Shown: positions 8,760 to 17,596 of the stretch, one piece after another | Layout: every line of letters begins with the position of its first letter | How positions within the stretch are numbered: position 1 is the stretch's first letter | DNA from: Chloroflexota bacterium | GTDB lineage: Bacteria; Chloroflexota; Anaerolineae; Aggregatilineales; Phototrophicaceae | Reading direction: 5' to 3' | Length of the DNA: 64,000 nucleotides | Assembly: GCA_026708115.1 (NCBI GenBank) | Contig: JAPOVL010000013.1 | Span: 124,001 to 188,000, forward strand | Translations under genes and position numbers: made by a program | The notes under the pieces: model-generated | Seen by the model: the letters and a program-made list of their open reading frames with translations, nothing else | Told to the model about the DNA's origin: nothing | Database searches by the model: none

Positions 8760-11309
8760 ATGTTAAGCTTACGTAGCATGTTCCGCAATCATTTGCATTT
8801 CATTGTCGTGGTCGGCCTTCTGCTGATCGTGATGACCTGGCCGACGATTGTCTACGTTTTTGACACGGAATCTTTTTGGCTGCCCACCAACAATAGGGAC
8901 GTTTGGATTAGCATCTGGAACGCTTGGTACGGCGCCAGAGCAATTGGCGGCGCAGCAGACTTATACTTTACGAACAGCCTGTTCCATCCCTCGGGAGTTT
9001 CGCTGGCTTTTCACAACTTCAGCGTGCCGCATATGTTTGTTTTTGGCATACTGCAATCGCTGGTTCCAGCTTCTAACGCCTACAATCTCACCTACTTGCT
9101 AATCATCCTGGCCAACGCTCTGTCAGCCTATGTTTACGTGCTTTACCTGCTAAAAGAAAGATGGCTGGCATTACTTGCGGCGGTTGTTTTCAGCTTTCAT
9201 CCATATGTCATATTCCATTCAAATCAACCGGATCTCGGCCTGATCGCGACAGTGCCCTTGGCCATTTACTTATGGCACAGGGGATGTGATGAGCGCAAAT
9301 GGAGCTTCTGCGCTTTGTGTGGAATTGTCCTTGGATTTACCGCTTTTGTCGGATTGTACGTCTTTGTCTGTTTATTGTTGAGCCTGGGGATATTTGTCCT
9401 GTACTTGGCAATTTCACAATGGCGCAAGCGATTCTTTTGGCTGTCGGTAACTCTGATGCTCGTGCTGGCCGGAACCATTGCCAGTATGCGCTTATATCCC
9501 ATGCTGCAAGATTCCGCAGGTTTGAGATCGGCTATAGATAAAAATAAAGGCCGCGAGAGTCGTACGGATCTACTCTCATATTTTATCAATGCCCGACATC
9601 CTCTTTCAATTCCAGCTATGCTGATTGAACAAGGCGTCGCGGATCCAGAGGTTTTTCCTTTCGCACAAGGAAATAAGTTGCAGTGGTCATATGCCAGCTA
9701 CTTGGGCTATCTACCATTAGTATTGATCGCTGGGGGCTTTGGCAAAAGGCGCTCGCGTCGGAAAATGGCGGTCTGGCTAGTGTGGATAATTCCGTTCCTC
9801 ATACTGCGATTGGGCGGAGATCTTCGAATAAACGATCAACTGGTTCACAACGTACAGTTGCCCAAGCATTATTTGGACATACTCTTCCCACCGATTTTCG
9901 GCACATTCCACACAACTGACCATTTTATGGTTGGGGTTCTGCTACCACTTGCCGTATTAGCATGTTATGGCTTAAGAGCAATCCTGGAGTCGATCAATCG
10001 TCGATATCACTGTTACTTTGTGCTGTTGTGCGCCGCTTGGATCGCATTCGAGTATTATATGCCCCCGGAATCCACAGTTATTCATGACAAAGAACTTGAG
10101 TTTATTTCCTGGTTGCGAGCACAAGACGAACCGGATTCGATTCACGTTATTAATCTTCCCATGGGGCGTCGACAATCCAAAATCTATGGTTTCCATCAGT
10201 CGATATCCGGTTTCCCACATGCGGAAGGCCTCGCGGCGCGTACGCCTGCCTTGGCATACGAACAATACATCGTGCCAAATATGATATTGGATTCCTGGAA
10301 CCGTCGCATGAGCGTTCGCTGTACGGTAGTCAACTTCGACAGATACTTGAGCGCCGCCGACCAACTGCTCAGTGACGGATTCTCTCACATAGTCTTACAT
10401 GCAAGAGAACGATTTGCGGATTTGGTTGCCGACAGCTTTGCCGAAATACCGGTCGCTTACCGAGACGATTTTGTATCGATCTTCACTGTTCGAGACCTAC
10501 GCGATCGCTGTCAGGACCTTGTCGAGCGCTACCACAACAAATTACCGGAGTTGAGGGACTTTCTGCTCTCTTGGGTCAATCAGCCACGCGCCGACGTTTC
10601 TCTGATCTACCTGTATCCTGCCTACGACTACCGCAACGAAGCGCGGGGTTACTATGACAATGCGGTGTCCGAATGGAGAGAGTTGACCCACATTGTCCAT
10701 GACGAACAGGGCGCCGCCGTCGTCATGGCTGGGCCAGCGAACAGCGTCGACTTGGACAGCATCGCTACTCGTAACAACATTTTCTGGGTGATCTACAATG
10801 CGCAATTCAGCGATCCGAGAAGCCGAAGCCAATTCGCAACTTGGATGGTTCAGAATCTCAGATTCTGTCAGCAAATTTATCGCGGCGAAGACCTGGCTGT
10901 CGAATATTACATTGATCGCGACTACCCCTGCGAACTCGTGGTGACAGAGGACCCGCTTGAGCTGCGCTATGACAATGGAATCGCCTTGGCCAATCTATTG
11001 ACAGATTTGGATGCCAAGCAATTGTCAATAGACTTGTGGTGGCAAAGGGACAATATCCGTGGTTACGCCTACACGATTCAAGTGTTCCGCGAAGGGGGAG
11101 AAAAGCAGTTGCAAATCGACCAGGTAATTGGCTCGCGGCCGCTGTCGCGCGCTACTTTCGATACTAGCGGTTTGGAACCAGGGGACTATATCGCCAAGCT
11201 CATTGTCTACGAAAGTCAGTCCGGCCAAAGCCAAAGGGGCACAATTCTGAGCGCCCAGCAGACCGTCGAGCGCGAATTGGAGATCGCGCGCTTTTCTATC
11301 CCCAACTGA
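8760..11309 (+). CDS. Polytopic GT-C-like membrane protein, paralogue 3
   Basis: 849 aa from the ATG at 8760; an upstream in-frame TTG at 8742 would add six residues that have no counterpart in copies 1 and 2, and GAGGG sits just ahead of the ATG. Same architecture as paralogue 2: shared N-terminus ending NHLHFIVVV, VFDTESFWLPTN, W-I-S-I-W-N-A-W-Y, LFHPSGVSLAFH, then INLPMGRRQSK and SGFPHAEGLAARTP, and a C-terminal beta-rich domain with YDNGIALAN and LEPGDYIAKLIVY. It is the most diverged of the three and carries extra residues in the loop near residues 290-310. The stop lies 15 bases from the convergent amidotransferase gene. Confidence 0.8.
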   Translation: MLSLRSMFRNHLHFIVVVGLLLIVMTWPTIVYVFDTESFWLPTNNRDVWISIWNAWYGARAIGGAADLYFTNSLFHPSGVSLAFHNFSVPHMFVFGILQSLVPASNAYNLTYLLIILANALSAYVYVLYLLKERWLALLAAVVFSFHPYVIFHSNQPDLGLIATVPLAIYLWHRGCDERKWSFCALCGIVLGFTAFVGLYVFVCLLLSLGIFVLYLAISQWRKRFFWLSVTLMLVLAGTIASMRLYPMLQDSAGLRSAIDKNKGRESRTDLLSYFINARHPLSIPAMLIEQGVADPEVFPFAQGNKLQWSYASYLGYLPLVLIAGGFGKRRSRRKMAVWLVWIIPFLILRLGGDLRINDQLVHNVQLPKHYLDILFPPIFGTFHTTDHFMVGVLLPLAVLACYGLRAILESINRRYHCYFVLLCAAWIAFEYYMPPESTVIHDKELEFISWLRAQDEPDSIHVINLPMGRRQSKIYGFHQSISGFPHAEGLAARTPALAYEQYIVPNMILDSWNRRMSVRCTVVNFDRYLSAADQLLSDGFSHIVLHARERFADLVADSFAEIPVAYRDDFVSIFTVRDLRDRCQDLVERYHNKLPELRDFLLSWVNQPRADVSLIYLYPAYDYRNEARGYYDNAVSEWRELTHIVHDEQGAAVVMAGPANSVDLDSIATRNNIFWVIYNAQFSDPRSRSQFATWMVQNLRFCQQIYRGEDLAVEYYIDRDYPCELVVTEDPLELRYDNGIALANLLTDLDAKQLSIDLWWQRDNIRGYAYTIQVFREGGEKQLQIDQVIGSRPLSRATFDTSGLEPGDYIAKLIVYESQSGQSQRGTILSAQQTVERELEIARFSIPN

Positions 11310-11324
11310 GCCATCGCGCAAAGG

Positions 11325-12074
11325 CTACGTGTAAACCTGCCGGCTGCGGGTTTCGCGGGCTTTCTCCACCAGCGCGTCGAAGATCGCCTGCTGGCTAGGG
11401 TCGCGTTCGGCGGTGACTTCCGGGTGCCATTGCACTGCCAGCAGCCAGGGATGCCCCGGCATTTCCAGCGCCTCAATGATCCCGTCGGCCGCCATACCTG
11501 TGACCCGCAATCCACGGCCCAGTTCTTTCACCGCCTGATGATGACCCGAAGACGTATGCAAACTCGTCCTACCCATGACTTGCGCGATCAAGCTGCCCGC
11601 TTCCACCTCGACATCTTGCATCTCCCACAAGCCCTTCTCGTTACGGTGAATGTCCTGGTCGCGTATGTCGGGAATATGCTCGTACAGGCTGCCGCCCGCC
11701 GCGACGTTCAGTACCTGCAGGCCACGGCATATGCACAGCAGGGGCTTGTCCTTTTCCACCAGCAAATGCCGAACCAGCGTCAACTCGAATTGGTCTCGCT
11801 CGCGATCGGCCGGTAACAAATGTGAGTTGCTGCTGTCGCCTCTATACTCAATGGGATCAATGTCCGTGCCGCCGGTGACGACAAGTCCGTCCAGCAGCGC
11901 TAGCAACTCGCGCCAGGCTTCGTTGCCCGGCGGCAGCAATACCGGGTTGCCGCCCGCGCGGCGCAGGGCATCCACGTAGGGTGTCGGCGTGCTGTAGAAA
12001 TTTTCATAATGCCGCGATTGAATATAGCCTTCCTGCCGTCCTCCCGTAGTAATGCCGATCACCGGTCTGGTCAT
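11325..12074 (-). CDS. Class I glutamine amidotransferase-like hydrolase (peptidase C26, PuuD-like)
   Basis: 249 aa from the chosen start, typical for C26 gamma-glutamyl-gamma-aminobutyrate hydrolases. Seen: N-terminal RPVIGITTGG, the oxyanion region VTGGTDIDP (67-75), the nucleophile elbow CICRGLQVLN with the catalytic Cys at 116, and QWHPE carrying the His-Glu pair near the C-terminus. The family cleaves gamma-glutamyl bonds such as those formed in putrescine breakdown. A longer frame reaches 12137, but the ATG at 12074 has AAAGGA placed correctly ahead of it and matches the family N-terminus. No other polyamine gene is next to it, so the pathway is open. Confidence 0.88.
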   Translation of the reverse strand: MTRPVIGITTGGRQEGYIQSRHYENFYSTPTPYVDALRRAGGNPVLLPPGNEAWRELLALLDGLVVTGGTDIDPIEYRGDSSNSHLLPADRERDQFELTLVRHLLVEKDKPLLCICRGLQVLNVAAGGSLYEHIPDIRDQDIHRNEKGLWEMQDVEVEAGSLIAQVMGRTSLHTSSGHHQAVKELGRGLRVTGMAADGIIEALEMPGHPWLLAVQWHPEVTAERDPSQQAIFDALVEKARETRSRQVYT

Positions 12075-12456
12075 GAATATGTCCTTTGCAAGCCTGGCCT
12101 GGCTACCACTATAAACGACAAGCGGGCGCGCCGACAACGGGCATTGTCGCGACGATCAGAGTAATCTTGCCTGAACCAAAATCTGTCTGACATCACATAA
12201 ATCTTAGGTAATACAAGGCTTGCCCGATACTCGATTTATGGTGAACTAGATGGACGCCGAAACCGCGACCATATAATCGCCCTTTTCTCCCCGCCTTGCT
12301 TTATCCTTCGACGTTGAAACACACGCCACCCGCCTAGCCCAAACGAAGCGCCTAACTCCGAAAACGAGTTTGCGGGGTCCGCAAATGGACAAAGACGAAC
12401 AAATGTCTAACAGAAACCTCGCCAACCGCCAGGCATCTCTTATGACGAAAATAGGT

Positions 12457-12478
12457 GGGGCGACCTATCAGGTCCCCC
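12457..12478 (+). repeat. GGGGCGACC-type palindrome, copy 1
   Basis: GGGGCGACC, loop TATCA, GGTCCCCC. The loop is identical to that of the copy at 36372 read on the other strand. One of six intergenic palindromes of this type in the window. Confidence 0.6.
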
Positions 12479-12548
12479 GAAAACACGCCAAAGTTGGCAG
12501 GTATTGTCGCGACTGTCCGCCGGACGAAAAACTGTCATGCCCTCGGAT

Positions 12549-12574
12549 CTGGGGAGGGGGTACCCCCCCCCCAG
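12549..12574. repeat. Poly-G/poly-C inverted repeat
   Basis: CTGGGGAGGGGG followed directly by TACC and a run of C ending CAG forms an almost loopless inverted repeat. CAGTATACATACTG, a second dyad, follows at 12572-12585. Could form a strong hairpin or cruciform. Confidence 0.5.
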
Positions 12575-12869
12575 TATACATACTGTATCTATACTGTTGC
12601 TCAAAAAGGGGGCAATATAAGGGCAATTTCCGAGTATTTGAGGACGACTTGCGCTCATCGAACGCTCGCGCCTTGGGTTCAGCTCGTTGTCGAAAACTGT
12701 CCTCGCTGCTTATGAAAAATCTGCTGCCATTCCTCTGCCGCGACGATTGCGCTCTGCTAACGTATGGCTATAGGAAGGAGTGCCGCCAATTGTCCCGAAC
12801 CTGCTCAACGCCATCTTTCAGGTCCCTTCAATCCGACCAAAATTGCTGCGCGTCTCCTAGGACACTGTC

Positions 12870-15641
12870 ATGATGCATCGACTCAGATTCTATCTGGTAT
12901 ACGCCTTGCGCAATATCCAGCGGGGCGGCCGCTGGACCATGCTCGCGATCCTCTGCGTTATTGCCGGCGTGGCCACCGTCGTCGCCCTCCGTTCGCTCGG
13001 CTTGGCCATCGGCGACACGCTGATTAACAACATGCGCATCGAAACCAAGGGCGATTTGCTCATCCGCAACGACGGCTGGTTTAGCGCCTTCGGCAGCAAC
13101 GATCCCGATGCCTTCCCGGCTCACAAGCTAGACGCGCTTCTCGATTGGGCCGAGGACAAGGGCGCGCGGACCACTGCCTTCATGAGCGGGCGGAATATGC
13201 AGCTGGGCAAGGCCGATCAGCAGGATTTCGGCCGTCCCAGCTTCATCGGCAGCTTTTTCATTGAACCGGCAACCTATCCGCCAACGCATACGATTCTGGC
13301 GCTCGACCCGCCCGATGCCCCGCTAGGGAGCTTGTTCAGCGGCGGCAACGACGTCGTTATCAGCGACAACCTGGCGCAGCAGAGCGGCATCAGCCTCGGC
13401 GACACGGTTCGCGTGAGTGGCACGCAAGCGCTCTATACCGTGCGCGGAATCGTCTCTACAGCGGAAGAGAGCAGCGTCAGCAACTTCTTGAACGCCTTCT
13501 TTGGCTTCGCCTATTTCGATCTGGAAAACGCCGCCCAAGTCATCAATGACGATATTGCGCCCAACCGCATCGGCCTGGTCTTTCCCCAAACCGTCGAACG
13601 GGAACAAATGGAAAAATTCATCCTGGAAGTCGAGGAAATCGCGCCCAATGCGCGCACAAACACCACCTTCGACTTGCTGGAACGCTATCAGGATATCTCG
13701 CAGTACCTGAGCGATTTCGTGGTTGTGATGGGGCTAGGCGCATTGCTGATCGGCGGCGTCGGCATTATGAACACCATGCTGGTGCTGGTTCGACGCCGCA
13801 CCACCGAGATCGCCGCGGTCAAGACCTTTGGTTTGCGCGCGCGCCAGATCGCCCTATTGTTCCTGACCGAAGGCTTGATGCTCGGGCTAATCGGCAGTTT
13901 GCTCGGTACCGTTGTCGGCATTGGGCTTAGTCTAGTTGTCAACGAATATGGCTCGGTCGCCTTGCGACAGCCCTTGATTTGGCGCGTTTACCCCGAAGCG
14001 CTGCTTTTCGGCTTCGCCCTGGGCCTGGTCGTGACGGCCATTTTCTCTGTAGCGCCGATTTTGACCGCGGTGCGCGTCCGCCCCAGCATCATCCTCCGTC
14101 CCAACGAAAACCACCTGGTTGCACTTGGCGTCTTGCAGACCATCGCCCTGCTGATTTTCGTGACGCTCAGTCTCGGCTTGATCGTCGGGCATATCCTGCG
14201 CCCGTCGCTGGATTTGCTTGCCGCGCGCAGCGCCGAGGTTGATGCCGACCGGCCTGGCGACGATCGCCCCGGCGCATTCCGCGGGGCAGGGGCTTCCCAA
14301 AGTGAATCGTCCAATTCGGACCCGGAGGAAACCCCCCGTCGTAGGTCTCCCGATGCGCTCGTTGCCTCTGGCTTGCCTTCCCCTTATGCGCTAGGTGTCT
14401 TGGGCGTGGCGGGCGCCTTTGCCCTCTTTGCTCTCTTGATTGCCATCCTCTGGTTCATCGTGCTGCTGATCGGCAAATTGCCCTCCTTCGGCATGGTGAC
14501 ATTGCGGCTGGCCTTGCGCAATCTCACCACCAACCGCCTGCGAACCGCCACCACATTGCTGGCATTGAGCGCCGGCATGCTGGCGCTGAGCAGCATTGCC
14601 TTTGTCGGCGAGGGCACCCGCGAGTTGCTCAATATTCAGTTGAGCCGCAGTTTCGGCGGCAACGTACTGGTTTTCCCCTTTCCCGGTCTGCCCGCGTCCC
14701 TGGTCGAAAGCGCGCTCGAGCAGGCCCTGGCCGAAATCAATCCGCAGTATCAAACTACCATCGCAAATTATGAAGCTACTGTCACCGCTGTCGCCGGCCG
14801 CGCGGACGACCGACGCCCGGACTTGCAATTCAGCGTCTGGGACTCGGACAAACCCGATATTTATGAGGGACAAGGGACCGTGCAATCGGGGCGCATGCTC
14901 ACGCTTGCCGACCGTGGCCAGCCCATAGTCGTCCTGCCCCTTGCCCTGGCGGATTTACTCGAGGTCACAGTCGGCGACCGCATCACCGTCGACCTGGATG
15001 CGGCTGCACTGGAACTGGAAGTCGTCGGTGTCGTGTCAAGCTCGGGCTTCTTCAACGATGAGGATTCCGGGGCTTTGCTGCCCCCGCAAGTCGTCCCAAG
15101 CGCTGTCAATCCGGCATTCAAATTGTATAGCTATCAAGTGCCCAATGACGAACTTAATCGCGCTCTGACGGAATTGTCCTCCGTCATTTTCGCCTTCGCC
15201 ATCGACGTCCAGTTCATCGACGGTCTCATCGCTCGCTTGATCGATCAATTCGCCGCCATTCCAACTGTCGTGGCATTGCTTTCGCTCTTCGCCGCAGCCG
15301 TTATCATGGCCAATACCGTCGCCCTGGCCACGCTCGAGCGCCGCCGCCAGATCGGCATCCTCAAAGCAATCGGGCTCAAATCGAGACGCGTCCTGCAAAT
15401 TATGTTGATAGAAACCAGCCTTGTCGGCCTGTTGAGCGCCGTCATCGGCATCGGATTGAGCGGATTGCTGATTTCATTGCTGTCAAGCGCTTGGGGAGTA
15501 GCTATTCCCCTGCCTGCCGACGCCCGCGCCGCCGCCGTCGCCCTGGTCATCGCCGCCGTCTTGATCGGCTGGCTCGCCACCTTCCTTAGCGCCCGCGTCG
15601 CCGTCAAAGAACGTGTCATGAATGTCCTTCGCTACGATTAG
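12870..15641 (+). CDS. Large FtsX-family ABC transporter permease (two FtsX domains)
   Basis: 923 aa. An N-terminal membrane helix (about 22-45), a long extracytoplasmic MacB-type region (about 50-270), then a first FtsX core of three helices (about 285-400) with GVGIMNTMLVLVRRRTTEIA and KTFGLRARQI. A short low-complexity linker (about 450-495), more helices, a second extracytoplasmic region (about 575-785) and a second FtsX core with LERRRQIGILKAIGLKS (about 815-831) follow. This is the layout of LolE/MacB-like or lipoprotein and antimicrobial-peptide transport permeases in the cytoplasmic membrane. They need an ATPase, and none is encoded in this window, so it is an orphan here. Start ATG 12870 with AGGA upstream; Met2 is an alternative. 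Confidence 0.88.
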   Translation: MMHRLRFYLVYALRNIQRGGRWTMLAILCVIAGVATVVALRSLGLAIGDTLINNMRIETKGDLLIRNDGWFSAFGSNDPDAFPAHKLDALLDWAEDKGARTTAFMSGRNMQLGKADQQDFGRPSFIGSFFIEPATYPPTHTILALDPPDAPLGSLFSGGNDVVISDNLAQQSGISLGDTVRVSGTQALYTVRGIVSTAEESSVSNFLNAFFGFAYFDLENAAQVINDDIAPNRIGLVFPQTVEREQMEKFILEVEEIAPNARTNTTFDLLERYQDISQYLSDFVVVMGLGALLIGGVGIMNTMLVLVRRRTTEIAAVKTFGLRARQIALLFLTEGLMLGLIGSLLGTVVGIGLSLVVNEYGSVALRQPLIWRVYPEALLFGFALGLVVTAIFSVAPILTAVRVRPSIILRPNENHLVALGVLQTIALLIFVTLSLGLIVGHILRPSLDLLAARSAEVDADRPGDDRPGAFRGAGASQSESSNSDPEETPRRRSPDALVASGLPSPYALGVLGVAGAFALFALLIAILWFIVLLIGKLPSFGMVTLRLALRNLTTNRLRTATTLLALSAGMLALSSIAFVGEGTRELLNIQLSRSFGGNVLVFPFPGLPASLVESALEQALAEINPQYQTTIANYEATVTAVAGRADDRRPDLQFSVWDSDKPDIYEGQGTVQSGRMLTLADRGQPIVVLPLALADLLEVTVGDRITVDLDAAALELEVVGVVSSSGFFNDEDSGALLPPQVVPSAVNPAFKLYSYQVPNDELNRALTELSSVIFAFAIDVQFIDGLIARLIDQFAAIPTVVALLSLFAAAVIMANTVALATLERRRQIGILKAIGLKSRRVLQIMLIETSLVGLLSAVIGIGLSGLLISLLSSAWGVAIPLPADARAAAVALVIAAVLIGWLATFLSARVAVKERVMNVLRYD

Positions 15642-15672
15642 TCAACGATCGCCGGGGACGCGATTCACATAG

Positions 15673-15700
15673 TTGAAATGACTCGCGCAATTGATACAAT
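15673..15700 (+). promoter_or_regulatory. Promoter of first Flp pilin
   Basis: TTGAAA, 16-base spacer, TACAAT. About 60 bases upstream of the ATG at 15762, leaving a leader with a clear AGGAG ribosome site. Confidence 0.55.
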
Positions 15701-15761
15701 GCTGCCGCTCAAATTGCTTCTCATTCACCAACCGTATCCGCTCTCGATAGGAGTTAACATC

Positions 15762-15926
15762 ATGAAACATCGACCCCGACACGACGACGGTCAAGGGCTT
15801 GTTGAGTACGCCTTGATTTTGGTACTGGTCGCCGTGGTTGTTATCGTCATCCTGGCTCTGCTCGGCCCCTCGATCAACAACATCTTTGCCAACGTTGTCA
15901 ACACCGTCAATCCCACTCCCTCCTAA
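15762..15926 (+). CDS. Flp/Fap-type (class IVb) pilin subunit 1
   Basis: 54 aa. Short basic leader MKHRPRHDDG, then the prepilin-peptidase site G/QGLVEYALI with the required Glu at mature position 5, one hydrophobic helix and a short polar tail. This is the Flp pilin signature: the subunits are cleaved at the inner membrane and assembled into thin tight-adherence pili. The start at 15762 has AGGAGTTAACATC before it; a longer frame from 15678 would put non-pilin sequence ahead of the leader. No tad secretion ATPase, prepilin peptidase or secretin is in the window. A second near-copy follows at 16162. Confidence 0.85.
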   Translation: MKHRPRHDDGQGLVEYALILVLVAVVVIVILALLGPSINNIFANVVNTVNPTPS

Positions 15927-15947
15927 ACCCGACCTCATCACGCGATT

Positions 15948-15980
15948 GAAGTGGGCGGCAGCGCGCGGCCCACTTCTTTT
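15948..15980 (+). terminator. Rho-independent terminator after pilin 1
   Basis: Perfect 9-bp stem GAAGTGGGC / GCCCACTTC with an 11-base loop, followed by TTTT. It lies 22 bases after the stop of pilin 1 and before the promoter of pilin 2, so the two pilins are separate units. Confidence 0.85.
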
Positions 15981-16002
15981 GATAACGGCCCTTGCTCGCG
16001 CC

Positions 16003-16070
16003 AGCACAAGATTTGTTGCTCTGCGCGAGCGCGGGACTCCTTTTCGTCGCCTGCACGCCCAGCGGCTTTT
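16003..16070 (+). repeat. R-element copy 3 (degenerate)
   Basis: ACAAGATTTGTTGCTCTGCG then CGAGCGCG, TCCTTTTCG and CACGCCCAGCGGCT in the same order as copy 9. The left TTTATGTAAA end is not recognisable. It lies between the terminator of pilin 1 and the promoter of pilin 2. Confidence 0.55.
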
Positions 16071-16084
16071 TATTCCCCGACTGA

Positions 16085-16113
16085 TTGCCAACCTTCATGA
16101 CCTGTGCTATATT
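16085..16113 (+). promoter_or_regulatory. Promoter of second Flp pilin
   Basis: TTGCCA, 17-base spacer, TATATT, with TG one base upstream of the -10 (extended -10). Transcription would start near 16120 and give a leader of about 40 bases. Confidence 0.7.
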
Positions 16114-16161
16114 CATACCAATTGGAATGACACGCGAATGTCGTGCGGCAGGAGATCTGTC

Positions 16162-16323
16162 ATGCAGCGGTTCCCACATAACGACGAAGGACAGGGGCTG
16201 GTTGAGTACGCGCTGATACTGGTCTTGGTGGCGGTTGTCGTCATCGTGATTCTGGCTCTCTTAGGTCCTGCAATCGGTAACATCTTCTCGAATATTATCG
16301 ACAGTTTGAACACCGCCGCGTAG
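16162..16323 (+). CDS. Flp/Fap-type (class IVb) pilin subunit 2
   Basis: 53 aa: leader MQRFPHNDEG, cleavage site G/QGLVEYALI, then LVLVAVVVIVILALLGP, identical in this core to pilin 1. The tail differs (IGNIFSNIIDSLNTAA against INNIFANVVNTVNPTPS). AGGAG lies correctly ahead of the ATG at 16162. Because pilin 1 has its own terminator and this gene its own promoter, the two can be made in different amounts. A duplication with diverged surface tails is the likely origin; whether both enter one pilus is unknown. Confidence 0.85.
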   Translation: MQRFPHNDEGQGLVEYALILVLVAVVVIVILALLGPAIGNIFSNIIDSLNTAA

Positions 16324-16425
16324 GTCTGTTCGACGAGCTATTCCCCGGCCGTCGACCAGCGACCCTCCCGAGTTTGATCATTCACGTTGACGCGCTTTTG
16401 CGGGTCGGCCGCTCCGGGCGCGCTC

Positions 16426-16454
16426 TTACAGCGCTCCGCTTTATCAGCTAAAAT
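16426..16454 (+). promoter_or_regulatory. Possible promoter of M42 peptidase gene
   Basis: TTACAG, 17-base spacer, TAAAAT, about 90 bases ahead of the ATG at 16547. Spacing is ideal, hexamers are moderate. Confidence 0.45.
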
Positions 16455-16546
16455 GCGCTGCACTGCGCTTGCATGCCATCAGGCGCTTGACTGCTAGGAC
16501 TGCCATCGGGTCCGCGGAGTGAAGCGCGACTTAGTAAGGACAAGCC

Positions 16547-17596
16547 ATGATCTTGCGAGAATTGTCAGAAGCGATCGGCGTCAGCGGCGAAGAAAATGAC
16601 GTCCGCGAACTCATCATGCCTGCTATACGAGACCACGTCTCGTCGCTCGAGGTGGACACCTTGGGAAACCTCACGGCCCTGCAAACAGGTACGCAATTTC
16701 CGGGCTTCACCGTGATGATCGCCGCTCACATGGACGAAATCGGCCTGATGGTGACCGCTGTCGAAAGCAACGGCTTGATTCAATTCACCAGCGTCGGCGG
16801 CATAGACGCCCGCATACTGCCCGGCATGCGCGTCATGGTGGGCGGCGATCGGACGCCCGGCGTAGTGCTTTGGAAGCCGATTCACAAGTGGCGCGACATG
16901 AAAACGGTCAGCATCGATAATCTGCGCATTGATGTCGGCGCGACCGATAAACATGCCGCCGAGCCGGGCGACCGCATCGCTTTTGACGGTGCCTACCTCC
17001 AACTGGGGGAGGACACCGTCCGGGGCAAAGCTTTCGACGATCGCGTCGGCTGTTCAATCCTGGTCGATATCCTGCAAAACGGACCCTATCCGGTCACTGT
17101 AGCGGCTGCATTCACCGTGCAGGAAGAGATCGGATTGCGGGGCGCCCAAGTGGCCGCGCAGCGCCTGCAACCGGACGCGGCGATCGTCCTGGAAGGCACA
17201 ACAGCCTACGATGTGCCCGATCCCAATCTCGAGATTGATGCCGATGATTTGCCGACCAATCCCGGAACTAAGCTCGGCGCCGGCGTCGTGCTCACACTCG
17301 TCGACGGTCGCATGATTTCCGATCCGCGTGTTCTGGCCTTCTTGCGGGAAACTGCCGAAGCGGAGGGGATTCCCTACCAGTTCAAGACGATTGGCGGCGG
17401 CGGCACCGACGGCGGCGCCATACATACGGCGCAAACCGGCGTGCCGACGATGACGCTATCCACGCCTTGCCGCTATATTCACACGCCAACCGCGCTCATG
17501 AACCTCAAGGACTACGGAAACACGCTTCAACTGTCTCTAGCGGTCTTGAATGCAATCACGCCTGCGACATTCGCGCGCGAGCAGGCTGCAGACTAG
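16547..17596 (+). CDS. M42-family metallo-aminopeptidase
   Basis: 349 aa, normal for M42 (glutamyl aminopeptidase / deblocking aminopeptidase / CelM group). Metal and catalytic residues are visible: AAHMDEIG (H61), KAFDDRVGCS (bridging Asp at 164-165), TVQEEIGLRGA (catalytic and ligand Glu 193-194), GGGTDGGAIH and the final ligand His in RYIHTP. These enzymes are cytoplasmic, binuclear, often dodecameric and trim peptides from the N-terminus. AAGGA precedes the ATG at a proper distance. The gene meets the LysM lipoprotein gene tail to tail with a 4-base overlap of the end regions. Confidence 0.92.
   Translation: MILRELSEAIGVSGEENDVRELIMPAIRDHVSSLEVDTLGNLTALQTGTQFPGFTVMIAAHMDEIGLMVTAVESNGLIQFTSVGGIDARILPGMRVMVGGDRTPGVVLWKPIHKWRDMKTVSIDNLRIDVGATDKHAAEPGDRIAFDGAYLQLGEDTVRGKAFDDRVGCSILVDILQNGPYPVTVAAAFTVQEEIGLRGAQVAAQRLQPDAAIVLEGTTAYDVPDPNLEIDADDLPTNPGTKLGAGVVLTLVDGRMISDPRVLAFLRETAEAEGIPYQFKTIGGGGTDGGAIHTAQTGVPTMTLSTPCRYIHTPTALMNLKDYGNTLQLSLAVLNAITPATFAREQAAD

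Larger units (their letters stand above)
12075..12869. other. Long intergenic region with palindromes, no gene seen
   Basis: About 800 bases. An open frame from 12370 to 12873 has no recognisable domain and unusual composition (Cys- and Arg-rich), so it is left out. The region holds a TATAAT hexamer (12272-12277), a small hairpin TTTGCGGGGTCCGCAAA near 12370, one GGGGCGACC palindrome (12457) and a poly-G/poly-C inverted repeat (12549). Probable leader and promoter space for the permease gene. Confidence 0.5.

Noticed and set aside
12370..12873. 167-aa open frame before the FtsX permease
   Set aside because: Cys/Arg-rich composition, runs through two palindromes, no domain and no conserved pattern.
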